Assembly: GCA_033344775.1 (NCBI GenBank)
Contig: JAWPMT010000007.1
Span: 186,001 to 250,000 of the forward strand
DNA length: 64,000 nucleotides
Direction: 5' to 3'
From: Cytophagales bacterium
GTDB taxonomy: Bacteria > Bacteroidota > Bacteroidia > Cytophagales > Cyclobacteriaceae
Shown in pieces: positions 42,870 to 50,794 of the stretch. The translations under genes were made by a program, and so were the position numbers. Numbering within the stretch: the first letter of the stretch is position 1; each line of letters starts with the position of its first letter. A model generated the notes under the pieces. It was not told the DNA's origin and ran no database searches. It saw nothing but the letters and a program-made list of their open reading frames with translations.

Positions 42870-44393
42870 TCACTCCATCGTCATAATTGCACCCATCAAT
42901 TCAATTCCGTACCAAAGATTGGCCAGCCGAAGATTTTCATCTGCAGCATGCTGGTTATTATCATGATTGGCAATGGGGACGATGATTGCAGGTTTTTTCA
43001 GCACATCTGTAAAAAGATAAAGGGGCAAGGACCCTCCCAAAGTGGGGAGCAAGACCAAATCATCTCCGGCAACATTTTGGGTGGCAGCTACTATTTCTTG
43101 TGTGATAGGTACGTCCATCGAAGTACGTGCTGCGGGATAACCACCTCCACGCGTGACTTTGGCAATTTTCGGATATTTTAGGCGAGTTTCCTGATCCGGG
43201 TCTTCGGTCACGATGTGATACCCTTGTTTTTTGATATGTGCCTCTACCAGATCCACCATTTTTTCAGGATCGCAACCTTTCACCAGCCGAATGCCTAAAG
43301 AGGCTGTTGCTGTTGAAGGAATGACATTTCTGGCCTCCTGGCCTACATTTCCTGTGCTGATGCCTTTGATGGTCAGGGAAGGATATAGTAACCTTTCATA
43401 CAAGGATTCACTGCCTTCGGTATCATTGATGCCCAGTTCCATTTTCAAGGCGGCATCCACATCCGGGGCACTGGCCAGCGCCTCTATTTCTCTTGAAGTC
43501 AATGGAGCCACATCATCATAAAATCCTTCTATGATCACATTGCCATCAGCATCTTTCATGCTGGAGATCAATGACGAGATCATTTGGCCGGGGACTGGCG
43601 CCCAGTTGCCATAGTGACCGCTGTGCAACGATCTGTTGGGTCCGTACACGGTAACTTCCAGTCCGGTAACGCCCCGCACCCCAAAGACTAACTGTGGCCT
43701 TCGTGATTGATGAACCGGACCATCGCAAAACATCCACAGATCAATTTCATCGATGAGTTCGCGGTTGTCTTCCAGGTATCTGCGTAAATTTTTAGATCCT
43801 GCTTCTTCCTGGCCTTCAAAGAAGAAAATCAGGTTGGAAGTGATGTTCATCTCTTCTTTTCGGATCACATCCAGGGCATTCAGAATCGAGATGATCGGCC
43901 CTTTGTCATCACCTGCGGATCGGGCATAAATTCGGTTTTCCGGGTCAATCTTGTCACCTTTTTTAGGAAAGGGAATGGGTTTTCCATCATCAAAAAGGGC
44001 CTTATCATACAAAATCGGCTCCCACGGATCATTGGTCCAGTTTGCCTTGTTGACAGGCTGCCCGTCATAATGCACATAAAAAGCTAATGTTCTGGTGGCT
44101 CCTTTTACCGGTAGATAACCGAATACAATCGGAGGTGTACTCACGGTGCGCAAAAGCTTGGCTTCTATGCCTCTTGCTTCCAGCTGTTGGACAATGAAAG
44201 TTGCATTCTTATTGATGTTTGGCAGATCATAGGCCACATTGGGAATCGCTAAGAGTTTAGCAAAATCTGCAACGATCTGATGGCCATTTTCCTGAATATG
44301 TGTTTTGAATGGATTGGTTTGGCCAATAGAAAGCGTTGTTGCTACTGTGGAAAGCAAGAATGTGATCAAGACGACCTTATGATGTCTTTTCAT
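42870..44393 (-). CDS. M20-family peptidase, exported
   Basis: A 507-residue zinc dipeptidase/aminoacylase-like enzyme with a signal peptide (cleaved around SIGQT). The metal ligands lie in FYVHYDGQPV (His, then Asp), SAGDDKGPI (Asp), FFFEGQEEAGS (catalytic Glu then Glu ligand) and the C-terminal ANHDNNQHAADE (His). The dimerisation domain is in the middle, around HSGHYGNWAPVPGQMI. It most resembles M20 dipeptidases, degrading peptides in the periplasm. Substrate specificity is not visible. It is divergent from the C1 protease gene and ends about 60 bases before the toxin-like gene starts on the same strand. Confidence 0.9.
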   Translation of the reverse strand: MKRHHKVVLITFLLSTVATTLSIGQTNPFKTHIQENGHQIVADFAKLLAIPNVAYDLPNINKNATFIVQQLEARGIEAKLLRTVSTPPIVFGYLPVKGATRTLAFYVHYDGQPVNKANWTNDPWEPILYDKALFDDGKPIPFPKKGDKIDPENRIYARSAGDDKGPIISILNALDVIRKEEMNITSNLIFFFEGQEEAGSKNLRRYLEDNRELIDEIDLWMFCDGPVHQSRRPQLVFGVRGVTGLEVTVYGPNRSLHSGHYGNWAPVPGQMISSLISSMKDADGNVIIEGFYDDVAPLTSREIEALASAPDVDAALKMELGINDTEGSESLYERLLYPSLTIKGISTGNVGQEARNVIPSTATASLGIRLVKGCDPEKMVDLVEAHIKKQGYHIVTEDPDQETRLKYPKIAKVTRGGGYPAARTSMDVPITQEIVAATQNVAGDDLVLLPTLGGSLPLYLFTDVLKKPAIIVPIANHDNNQHAADENLRLANLWYGIELMGAIMTME

Positions 44394-44560
44394 GAATAAA
44401 CCAGGTTAATAGCTGTCAAGATAAATAGTTGCAAGGACTTGGAGAGGTAGAGAAAGTGAAATCTGTCGTCCAAACTATATTCTGTTTTTCTAAATAACAA
44501 CGGTGCCCGCTTTTGGTGTAAAAACATCTATCTTTCTCCATAACCTAAAAATGACACAAC

Positions 44561-46537
44561 ATGAAAAACAAACTACTTTACAGCGTAGGGTTATTGATGC
44601 TAATGAACCTACAACTATTGGCGCAAAAAGTACCCTATTCCGATCATGCATCGGATCAACTGTTACAAGGTCCATGCTACATTTTTGCTACCGTCGCGGC
44701 GATGGAATCCAAAGCTTTACAAGCTCAGGGGCAAACACAAGGAGGGCATTCGGGTGTCAACATCAATGAGTGGCGTTACTGGAGTGACTGTGTTTTGGGC
44801 GGATCAAATGGAGTTCCCAATGCTTCCCTTTCACAATTGGTCACCTTACCGCTACAACACATGATCGATTATGGTGCCATGGAAGCGGGCTCAGCCTTCA
44901 ATTTTACTAGCGCTGCCTCATTGCCTAACTATAGCCCCTTGGATTGTGGAGATTTTAATGGCATCGCCAGCTTTGGCTGTACTACCGGAGGCGGCCCTTT
45001 CGGGAACGTCGGCAACTTGGATTGGTGTAACACACTTGGGGGATACCAATCTGGCACACAATGCCCGGAAGATATAGTTGGCAATGATTCATTCAATTTT
45101 ACGCAATCAGCGACTAGTCCGGATTATTCATTTAGTAACCTGTCAATCCATCATATCACTTCCAATTTTACACCCCAAAAAGTCATTGATCAATTGGCCG
45201 CCGGTAATGGGGTGGTAGCAGTTATTGATAATTACGGATTTGAAACTTGCAATGGAGCATCAGCAGGCATTCAGCATGCCATTTTTATCTACGAGCACAC
45301 CAATGGCGTTTTCTACTACAAAGACAGCTGGCCAGGTGGGGCAACGAATCGTAACCAAATGACAACTGGCCAATTCAGTAACCATCAGGTAAGAAGATTG
45401 ACTTATGTATCCGGAGGTGGCGGTTGCACGAATTGTGGAGATACCCCTTGCGACTTTTCAATTTCTGGTTCAAGTACGCTAGGCTGTTCTAACACTACCT
45501 ATCAATTGACAGGAGGAACAGGATCAGCAACGAATATTTCATGGCAATTTCCTACAGGAGTTACAGTAGTCAGTGGAGCAAATAGCTCAACGATTACAGT
45601 TCGCTCTGACAATACCGGTTCTTCATTTTCAGGCCAGATCTCTGTCACTTATTCGGATGTAAGTGGCTCCTGCTCTGACACCTTTCCAGTTACGGTTTGT
45701 GCATCTGTTGTAGATCAGCCGTGCGACTTTTCCGTTACTGGTCCGAGTACGATCGGTTGTACCACATCAACTTTTCACTTGACTGGCGGATCAGGAAGCG
45801 CGACCAATATTTCGTGGCAAGTTCCTTCCGGAGTGACCATTGTGAGTGGGGCAACCAGTACTACTTTACGAGTGAAAGCCAATAACTGTAGCAGTTCCTT
45901 TTCCGGTCAAATTTCTGCCTCCTATTCGGACATCAATTCCTGTACCGCATCCAGATCGGTGACGGTTTCCGGTGGCAATGTGTCCACGGTTTCATCTATT
46001 CAGTTGAACGGCCCAGCCAGTGGACAGATATCCGATGTTTGTCCGGGAAGCGCTGTGCAACTGGTAGCCATTGACAACAATTCAGCGCATTGTCCAATCT
46101 ATGAATGGTACGTTTCAGGAGCCACTATACTGAATGGGCAAGGGACCAATGAGATCAATATCCTCACCAATAATGTTGATGGTGCTTATCAATATTATCG
46201 GGTACGAGTGAAAAAGGCCTGTGGTTCCTACACTTCCTGGAGAACCCGAACCGGCTATCTGGACGACTGCAGTGGCGGTGGAGGCATCGGTATCTTTCCG
46301 GGCTTCCAATTTTCTCAACAACTAGGAGCTGATGAAATATTCCAGGGGCACCCATCATTGATGGAAATGGACGTTCAAATCATTAGCCTGAGTGGGAAAA
46401 AGCTTTCTACTTTCCGGATTAGTAGAAATAATAATGCAATTGATCTGAGTGAATTACCAAAAGGAATCCTGGTTGCCCGATTTGTAGATTTGAATAACAA
46501 TTTATTGGATACGAAAAAAATCTCTATCGTTAGATAA
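44561..46537 (+). CDS. papain-like (C1) peptidase with PKD-like repeats and T9SS sorting domain
   Basis: A 658-residue secreted protein: signal peptide to about residue 21 (LQLLAQ), then a papain-type domain (about 25-285). The catalytic cysteine is C39 in QGPCYIFATVAAMES, histidine H239 in AGIQHAIFIYEH and D255 in YYKDSWPGG, where papains have Asn (KNSWG). Three Ig/PKD-like modules follow, at about 297-380, 388-470 (clearly a tandem copy of the first) and 478-565. The C-terminal segment (580-658) is a type IX secretion sorting domain: VQIISLSGKKLSTF, AIDLSELPKGILVARF and a last KKISIVR. It would be exported by T9SS and act outside the cell on protein substrates. Confidence 0.88.
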   Translation: MKNKLLYSVGLLMLMNLQLLAQKVPYSDHASDQLLQGPCYIFATVAAMESKALQAQGQTQGGHSGVNINEWRYWSDCVLGGSNGVPNASLSQLVTLPLQHMIDYGAMEAGSAFNFTSAASLPNYSPLDCGDFNGIASFGCTTGGGPFGNVGNLDWCNTLGGYQSGTQCPEDIVGNDSFNFTQSATSPDYSFSNLSIHHITSNFTPQKVIDQLAAGNGVVAVIDNYGFETCNGASAGIQHAIFIYEHTNGVFYYKDSWPGGATNRNQMTTGQFSNHQVRRLTYVSGGGGCTNCGDTPCDFSISGSSTLGCSNTTYQLTGGTGSATNISWQFPTGVTVVSGANSSTITVRSDNTGSSFSGQISVTYSDVSGSCSDTFPVTVCASVVDQPCDFSVTGPSTIGCTTSTFHLTGGSGSATNISWQVPSGVTIVSGATSTTLRVKANNCSSSFSGQISASYSDINSCTASRSVTVSGGNVSTVSSIQLNGPASGQISDVCPGSAVQLVAIDNNSAHCPIYEWYVSGATILNGQGTNEINILTNNVDGAYQYYRVRVKKACGSYTSWRTRTGYLDDCSGGGGIGIFPGFQFSQQLGADEIFQGHPSLMEMDVQIISLSGKKLSTFRISRNNNAIDLSELPKGILVARFVDLNNNLLDTKKISIVR

Positions 46538-46563
46538 CGTCATTCTAAAATACCCAAATCATG

Positions 46564-46598
46564 AAGGAAGCTGCCGACAAATGGTAGCTTCCTTTTTT
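46564..46598 (+). terminator. rho-independent terminator after the C1 peptidase gene
   Basis: AAGGAAGCTGCC, loop GACAAAT, GGTAGCTTCC with one G-U pair, then TTTTTT. Placed 27 bases after the stop. Confidence 0.92.
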
Positions 46599-46653
46599 GT
46601 ACGCTTTCTTATTAGTTAAAAATTGCTCAGCATTGCGACTTAAATCATTCTGA

Positions 46654-47370
46654 TTGAAGTACCTGAGCATTGTCATCCCGACCCTCAACGAAGCTGCAAA
46701 CCTTCGGAACACCATCCTTCATACGCAAGCCATGTGTGCTGATGTAAGCCAACTGGAAATCATTGTAGTGGACAATGGTAGTGTAGATCATACTTTGGAG
46801 ACTGTGAAGGACCTGGAGGTAAAAACCTTTGAGCAGCCTTCGCTAAAAGGCAAAAAATATGCTGTGCTCAATTTTGGCTTACGGCAAGCTGCTGGTGAAG
46901 TGATCATGTTTTTGGATGCCGATACCCAATTACCGGAATCCTTTGATCTACTCATCAAAAAAAGTCTGTCTGACCCCAGGGTCGTAGGTGGCGCCTTTGA
47001 TTTTGAGTTCCAGGAACGCCAATGGTATTTGCAAGCCCTGGCAGCCCTCAACCGTTTAAGGATAAGGGTCGATTATAACTTCCTTGGCGATCAAGCTGTA
47101 TTTTGTCGAAGATCAATACTCGAACAAATTGGTGGCTATCCTGAAAAGTTGATCATGGAAAGCTCCTACTTGTGCCTTGCCTTACGAGAGCACGGAAGGT
47201 TAAAAATCGTTCCTTCGCGGATAAGGACTTCTGCCCGTCGATTCCTGGAAAATGGCTTTCTCAAAGTGTTCTGGTACGACTCCAAAGTGTGGTTTCACTA
47301 TCTACTTGGTTTGGATACCGACAGATTTGGTGCTGCCTACTGGCAGCACAACGATACAACATTGGAGTGA
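46654..47370 (+). CDS. family 2 glycosyltransferase
   Basis: A 238-residue GT-A glycosyltransferase with no membrane helix. LSIVIPTLNEAANLRNTI is the family start, VDNGSVDHTLE binds the nucleotide, and FLDADTQLP is the DxD-type metal motif. GDQAVFCRRSILEQIGGYPE holds the acceptor-side motif. The start is a TTG at 46654, the only one fitting the family length. The sugar and acceptor are unknown; no other polysaccharide genes are adjacent, so it may act alone on a lipid or protein. A short palindrome, TACCTCA-TT-TGAGGTA (47374-47389), follows the stop. Confidence 0.88.
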   Translation: MKYLSIVIPTLNEAANLRNTILHTQAMCADVSQLEIIVVDNGSVDHTLETVKDLEVKTFEQPSLKGKKYAVLNFGLRQAAGEVIMFLDADTQLPESFDLLIKKSLSDPRVVGGAFDFEFQERQWYLQALAALNRLRIRVDYNFLGDQAVFCRRSILEQIGGYPEKLIMESSYLCLALREHGRLKIVPSRIRTSARRFLENGFLKVFWYDSKVWFHYLLGLDTDRFGAAYWQHNDTTLE

Positions 47371-47543
47371 GTCTACCTCATTTGAGGTAAATCAACATCC
47401 GGTGTATACGTGGCATGCCCCTGATAATGCTTTCTTTCAACTTTGTCTCATCATCAATCACAAATTCATCTGATTGAAGAGAGGAGGAAAGCTGAAAATC
47501 CGAAACAGAGTAAGCGTACATACAATCAGTAAATCATAATATC

Positions 47544-47822
47544 ATGGCTGCGAACAATTATTTCACCGTAGTAAATTTTTCAGGAAAAGCATTGAACGTC
47601 ACAGTAGATGGACAACAAATTAGTGTTCCACAAAATGGCGATCCTTCAGCAATTCATAAATTCAGTCAATCAGGCGATCAAATCACCGTAGATATCAGTG
47701 GAAACTCCGTGGACATGCCACTTTCTGGTGGTGACAATTCCTGGACCACTTTGGTTTACACCACTGTAGGAAAGGTGAATGTATTCAATGGTTCTCCGGC
47801 ACTAGCTGCGCTGAATTACTAA
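47544..47822 (+). CDS. small beta-rich protein of unknown function
   Basis: A 92-residue protein without signal peptide, predicted all beta: NYFTVVNFSGKALNVTVDGQ, DQITVDISGNSVDMPLSGG, SWTTLVYTTVGKVNVFNGS. It has no Cys and no charged motif and looks like a compact beta sandwich or a secreted-type small domain. I recognise no family. It lies in the same accessory stretch as the toxin-like protein and the T9SS protease, and has its own terminator. It is unusually rich in N, S, T, G and V. A secreted or carbohydrate-binding role is only a guess. Confidence 0.7.
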   Translation: MAANNYFTVVNFSGKALNVTVDGQQISVPQNGDPSAIHKFSQSGDQITVDISGNSVDMPLSGGDNSWTTLVYTTVGKVNVFNGSPALAALNY

Positions 47823-47836
47823 TATTTGATTGAATG

Positions 47837-47875
47837 GTGAGTAGTTCCGGGATTTTGGAACTACTTACTGTTTTT
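47837..47875 (+). terminator. rho-independent terminator
   Basis: GTGAGTAGTTCC, loop, GGAACTACTTAC (12-bp stem, one G-U pair), then TGTTTTT. It ends the small beta-rich gene and overlaps the last codons of hemH, which converges from the right. Confidence 0.85.
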
Positions 47876-48884
47876 CCACCACTAACTGCTTCAGGCATTC
47901 TACCCATTTGGGCTCTGCATTCAGGCTAGGCACCAGGTCCCACTTTTCCCCTCCTGCATGTAGAAAGTCTTCCTGATAGGTTTCCCCAACTTCAATGGTG
48001 GTTTCCAGGCAATCGGATACAAACGCTGGAGAAAAGGCCAGTACCTTTTTCTTTCCTTCCTTCGCCAGATTGAGCAAAGTATCCTCCGTGTAGGGCTGCA
48101 CCCAGGGATCTCTGCCCAGGCGTGACTGGAAGCATACGGTATACTTTTCTTCCGGAATATTCAGTTTAGCCGCTACAAGACGTGTGGTTTCAAAACACTG
48201 TGCCCGATAACAGTAGCGGTTTTCTTCGTTGAGGGTACTACAGCAGGTGCCTAATTGGCAATAGTCACCGTAGGAGCCTTTACGAATTTGTCTTTCCGGT
48301 AATCCGTGATAGCTGAACACATAGTGATCGTATGCTTCTCTTTCCATGAAGACGCTGCCCTGATCTGCAATGGTCTCGATGAACAATTCATGCTCCAGAA
48401 ACTGAGAAGTGAATTTGATCTCGGGAATGATCTGCCAGCCTTTCACGATTTCCATGACTCGGTCGATCACAGACCCGGTAGTCGCTGAGGCGTATTGCGG
48501 AAACAGCGGAATGACATGAATAGAGGAGACGCGAGCATCCTGCATTTTTTTTAGTACATCTGGTAAAGATGGTTCTTGATATCGCATGGCGAAATCGACC
48601 ACATAGTCATCACCAAGCACTTCTTGTAGCAGTTTAGTGATGTCTTCTGTGTAGTACTTCAAGGGTGAGCCACGCTCTGTGAAAAGTTTACGGTATTCTT
48701 CTGCGGATTTAGGTGCCCGAAAGGGTGCAATGATCATGTTGACCAACAACCACCGCGGAACGGATGGAATGTCAATCACACGTTTGTCCGAAAGAAATTC
48801 TCTTAAATATTTACGTACGTCAGGCGTAGCCGTAGAATTGGGTGTGCCGAGGTTGACCAACAAGACACCAGCTTTTTGCTCCAT
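47865..48884 (-). CDS. hemH: ferrochelatase (protoporphyrin or coproporphyrin)
   Basis: A 339-residue class I/II-type ferrochelatase inserting Fe2+ into a porphyrin at the last steps of haem synthesis. The opening KAGVLLVNLGTPNS, AMRYQEPSLPDVL, VIPLFPQYASATTGS, FSYHGLPERQI (the metal-binding His), then a Cys-rich insertion C-QLGTCCSTLNEENRYCYRAQC, and FSPAFVSDCLETTIEVGE at the end are all landmarks. The Cys-rich segment could hold an Fe-S cluster, as in some bacterial ferrochelatases. It starts three bases after the end of the upstream VTT gene, so they share a transcript. Confidence 0.95.
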   Translation of the reverse strand: MEQKAGVLLVNLGTPNSTATPDVRKYLREFLSDKRVIDIPSVPRWLLVNMIIAPFRAPKSAEEYRKLFTERGSPLKYYTEDITKLLQEVLGDDYVVDFAMRYQEPSLPDVLKKMQDARVSSIHVIPLFPQYASATTGSVIDRVMEIVKGWQIIPEIKFTSQFLEHELFIETIADQGSVFMEREAYDHYVFSYHGLPERQIRKGSYGDYCQLGTCCSTLNEENRYCYRAQCFETTRLVAAKLNIPEEKYTVCFQSRLGRDPWVQPYTEDTLLNLAKEGKKKVLAFSPAFVSDCLETTIEVGETYQEDFLHAGGEKWDLVPSLNAEPKWVECLKQLVVEKQ

Positions 48885-48887
48885 GAG

Positions 48888-49478
48888 TTAAAATGAATTC
48901 GTCTGCCAAATGATATAAGCATAAACACCAAACCGAGCGAATCGGATAAGCGCCATCAACAAAAATTTTCGAAAAGGATATTTCACAGCTCCTACGAGCA
49001 TACAAATTCCTGAAAACGGAAGGGGGGTAAGTGCTGCAACAATAACCAGAAACCCTCCATAGGCCTGAAATTGCTTTTCGACTTTGCCCAGGAAATTCTT
49101 TTTTATGGTGCGGTACAGCCGGGTAGTGTTGAAGAAAGAACCAATGCCATACCCAATCAAACCTGCGACGTAGGATATCGCTGCTAATAATGCCGTATTT
49201 TGGATATAGAGATCCATATCGCCATGTCGGGCAGACCAGAACATGAAAAATTCAGGAGGTATGATCCCGAAGATCACTTCTGAACCCAGGAAGATGCTGT
49301 AAATAATAGTGGGCTCATCGTAAATGGGCCCCAGGGCCTCCTTCAAATCAAATTGAAAATATTTTTTGGCAATGATGTAGCCGCCAATGATAACGGTCAG
49401 CCAAAGGAGCCCCCGAACAAGGTTTTTGAGCAAGAAGCTTGAACGCTCACGGGAACTTTTAGTCTCTTCGGTTTCCAA
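48888..49478 (-). CDS. VTT (DedA/SNARE-associated)-like membrane protein
   Basis: A 196-residue inner-membrane protein with about four helices: RGLLWLTVIIGGYIIA, YSIFLGSEVIFGIIPPEFFMFW, LLAAISYVAGLIGYGIGSFF and a C-terminal FLVIVAALTPLPFSGICMLVGAVKYPFRKFLL. The G-SxFGIIPP and TPLPFSGICML motifs are the reentrant-loop signatures of the VTT/DedA superfamily, which includes lipid scramblases and undecaprenyl-phosphate flippases. It lies just before hemH on the same strand. The substrate lipid is unknown. Confidence 0.82.
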   Translation of the reverse strand: METEETKSSRERSSFLLKNLVRGLLWLTVIIGGYIIAKKYFQFDLKEALGPIYDEPTIIYSIFLGSEVIFGIIPPEFFMFWSARHGDMDLYIQNTALLAAISYVAGLIGYGIGSFFNTTRLYRTIKKNFLGKVEKQFQAYGGFLVIVAALTPLPFSGICMLVGAVKYPFRKFLLMALIRFARFGVYAYIIWQTNSF

Positions 49479-49541
49479 GGGGTATAACGATCGTCTTTTA
49501 AGGGTCAGTTGTTGTCTTTAACAGAAATTCTGCAGATAGGT

Positions 49542-50204
49542 TCAATCTTCTTTGGTTGAAACTTCCGGTGTTGCCGCAGCTTTTTGCATTTTTTTAGCAG
49601 TTCCGTTTTCTCCGCCTTTGTCATAGCTGATTTCCCAGTAGGGATCTTCAAGCTCGGTATATCGGCCATAAAATTGTGTCAACATGACTTTCACTGCATA
49701 ATTCAGCCGATTGACCGCATCACTATGGTAATCGACTCTATTTTGGGGATGGAAAATAAAGAACTTAATGATAGGGAAGCAGGCTTTGCGAAGGTCCCGA
49801 AGTACTTTGGTGACAGGCACATTTCCGGATTCCAATTGTTGGATCGCTTCCTCAGAAGCGGCACTCAATCCGAGGATCAACTTCGCATAGATTTCTGAGA
49901 TCGTGGATTTTTCTTCCTGAAGCTGTTCGGCACACTCTTCGCTGTAGGCTTTGAGAATCCGCAAGCCAGGTAGACTCATCGATGCCTCAGTAAATACATC
50001 TGGCTGCCATAAAATCTCCCGAAAAGTAAAAAGCGAGGGTAATAATTCCGTATCGTAGTTTTCATCATTGCGAAGGTTCAGGAGAGTCGTATGATCCAAA
50101 CCGACAATTCGTACGTTGCCCGCGGTTAACGAATAATACCATCCACTTTCCTCCTGATCGATCATTTGGATGAAATTCCAAATCTCGCTTAATGAAATCT
50201 TCAT
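49542..50204 (-). CDS. conserved hypothetical protein, mostly helical
   Basis: A 220-residue soluble protein with no recognisable motif. It starts MKISLSEIWNFIQMIDQEESGWYYSL, has a helical middle (YSEECAEQLQEEKSTISEIY) and ends with a Lys/Ala-rich tail after YDKGGENGTAKK. The pattern LPSLFTFREILWQP may be part of a small mixed domain. I know no function. A 63-base gap separates it from the VTT gene on the same strand, so it may head a three-gene transcript with VTT and hemH. Confidence 0.7.
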   Translation of the reverse strand: MKISLSEIWNFIQMIDQEESGWYYSLTAGNVRIVGLDHTTLLNLRNDENYDTELLPSLFTFREILWQPDVFTEASMSLPGLRILKAYSEECAEQLQEEKSTISEIYAKLILGLSAASEEAIQQLESGNVPVTKVLRDLRKACFPIIKFFIFHPQNRVDYHSDAVNRLNYAVKVMLTQFYGRYTELEDPYWEISYDKGGENGTAKKMQKAAATPEVSTKED

Positions 50205-50504
50205 AGCTTCTAATTGCCCTTAAAGTAAAGTGAATATCGGCTAAGAATGAAAGAAATAGGTCACTACACAAAGCATGCCGCTTGACAAGGCCTAAATTTT
50301 ATCGATTTGGTCGTACCAATTAGCCTTTCTTAAAAGGTGAATTTCATACCTGAAGTATTTCTGTTTAGATGAGGAAGACAACATTTTGGCCATTTTCATT
50401 AACAGAATATGATGGTTTTGGGGGTTTGACCCTATTTTCTTGACAATAAGTTGATCTTATTTATGTGAATATCGTATGCATGCATACTATTTTTGTTATC
50501 AACT
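50205..50504. other. intergenic region with a palindromic promoter site
   Basis: About 300 AT-rich bases lie between divergent genes. The left half holds the promoter of the 49542-50204 gene, with no clear box. The right end holds a perfect palindrome and a -7 box (separate entry). No RNA gene or open frame is convincing. Confidence 0.45.
50474..50495 (+). promoter_or_regulatory. perfect 14-base palindrome overlapping a promoter
   Basis: GTATGCATGCATAC (50474-50487) is an exact palindrome. TATTTTTG (50488-50495) directly after it fits the -7 consensus TAnnTTTG, and TGTG at 50464-50467 is near the -33 position. The ATG of the next gene is ten bases after the -7 box. A repressor bound here would block the promoter; the regulator is unknown. 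Confidence 0.5.
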
Positions 50505-50735
50505 ATGAAAGAAAAGGTTCAACCTCGATTTTTTGAAGGTCAGAAATTTGTCCGGATATCGGATCTTCCGAAGCAGCAAGCCTCCTTGTTCAGCAATTGG
50601 ACATCAACACAACTGAGTCCTCTGACATTGGTGGAAATGATGCCAGTAGTCAATGATATGGTGAGTTATGACGACTATTCTTTTTGGTTCGATTATCACT
50701 ATGTCATCGAAAGGGACATGGACGAATTGATCTGA
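50505..50735 (+). CDS. small hypothetical protein
   Basis: From the ATG at 50505 a 76-residue protein, MKEKVQPRFFEGQKFVRISD and onward, with many aromatic residues in its second half (YDDYSFWFDYHYVIERDMDELI, about 54-76). No signal, membrane segment or known motif. The first part reads like a small beta hairpin. A TTG at 50493 would add four residues but overlaps the promoter. The start, short leader and palindromic site suggest a regulated single gene ahead of recJ. A 59-base gap separates it from recJ. Confidence 0.6.
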   Translation: MKEKVQPRFFEGQKFVRISDLPKQQASLFSNWTSTQLSPLTLVEMMPVVNDMVSYDDYSFWFDYHYVIERDMDELI

Positions 50736-50794
50736 TTTTTAAAGTTTTTTAATTTTTTCTATTCCGGTAACCACAAATTGGTTAAGATTTGCCG

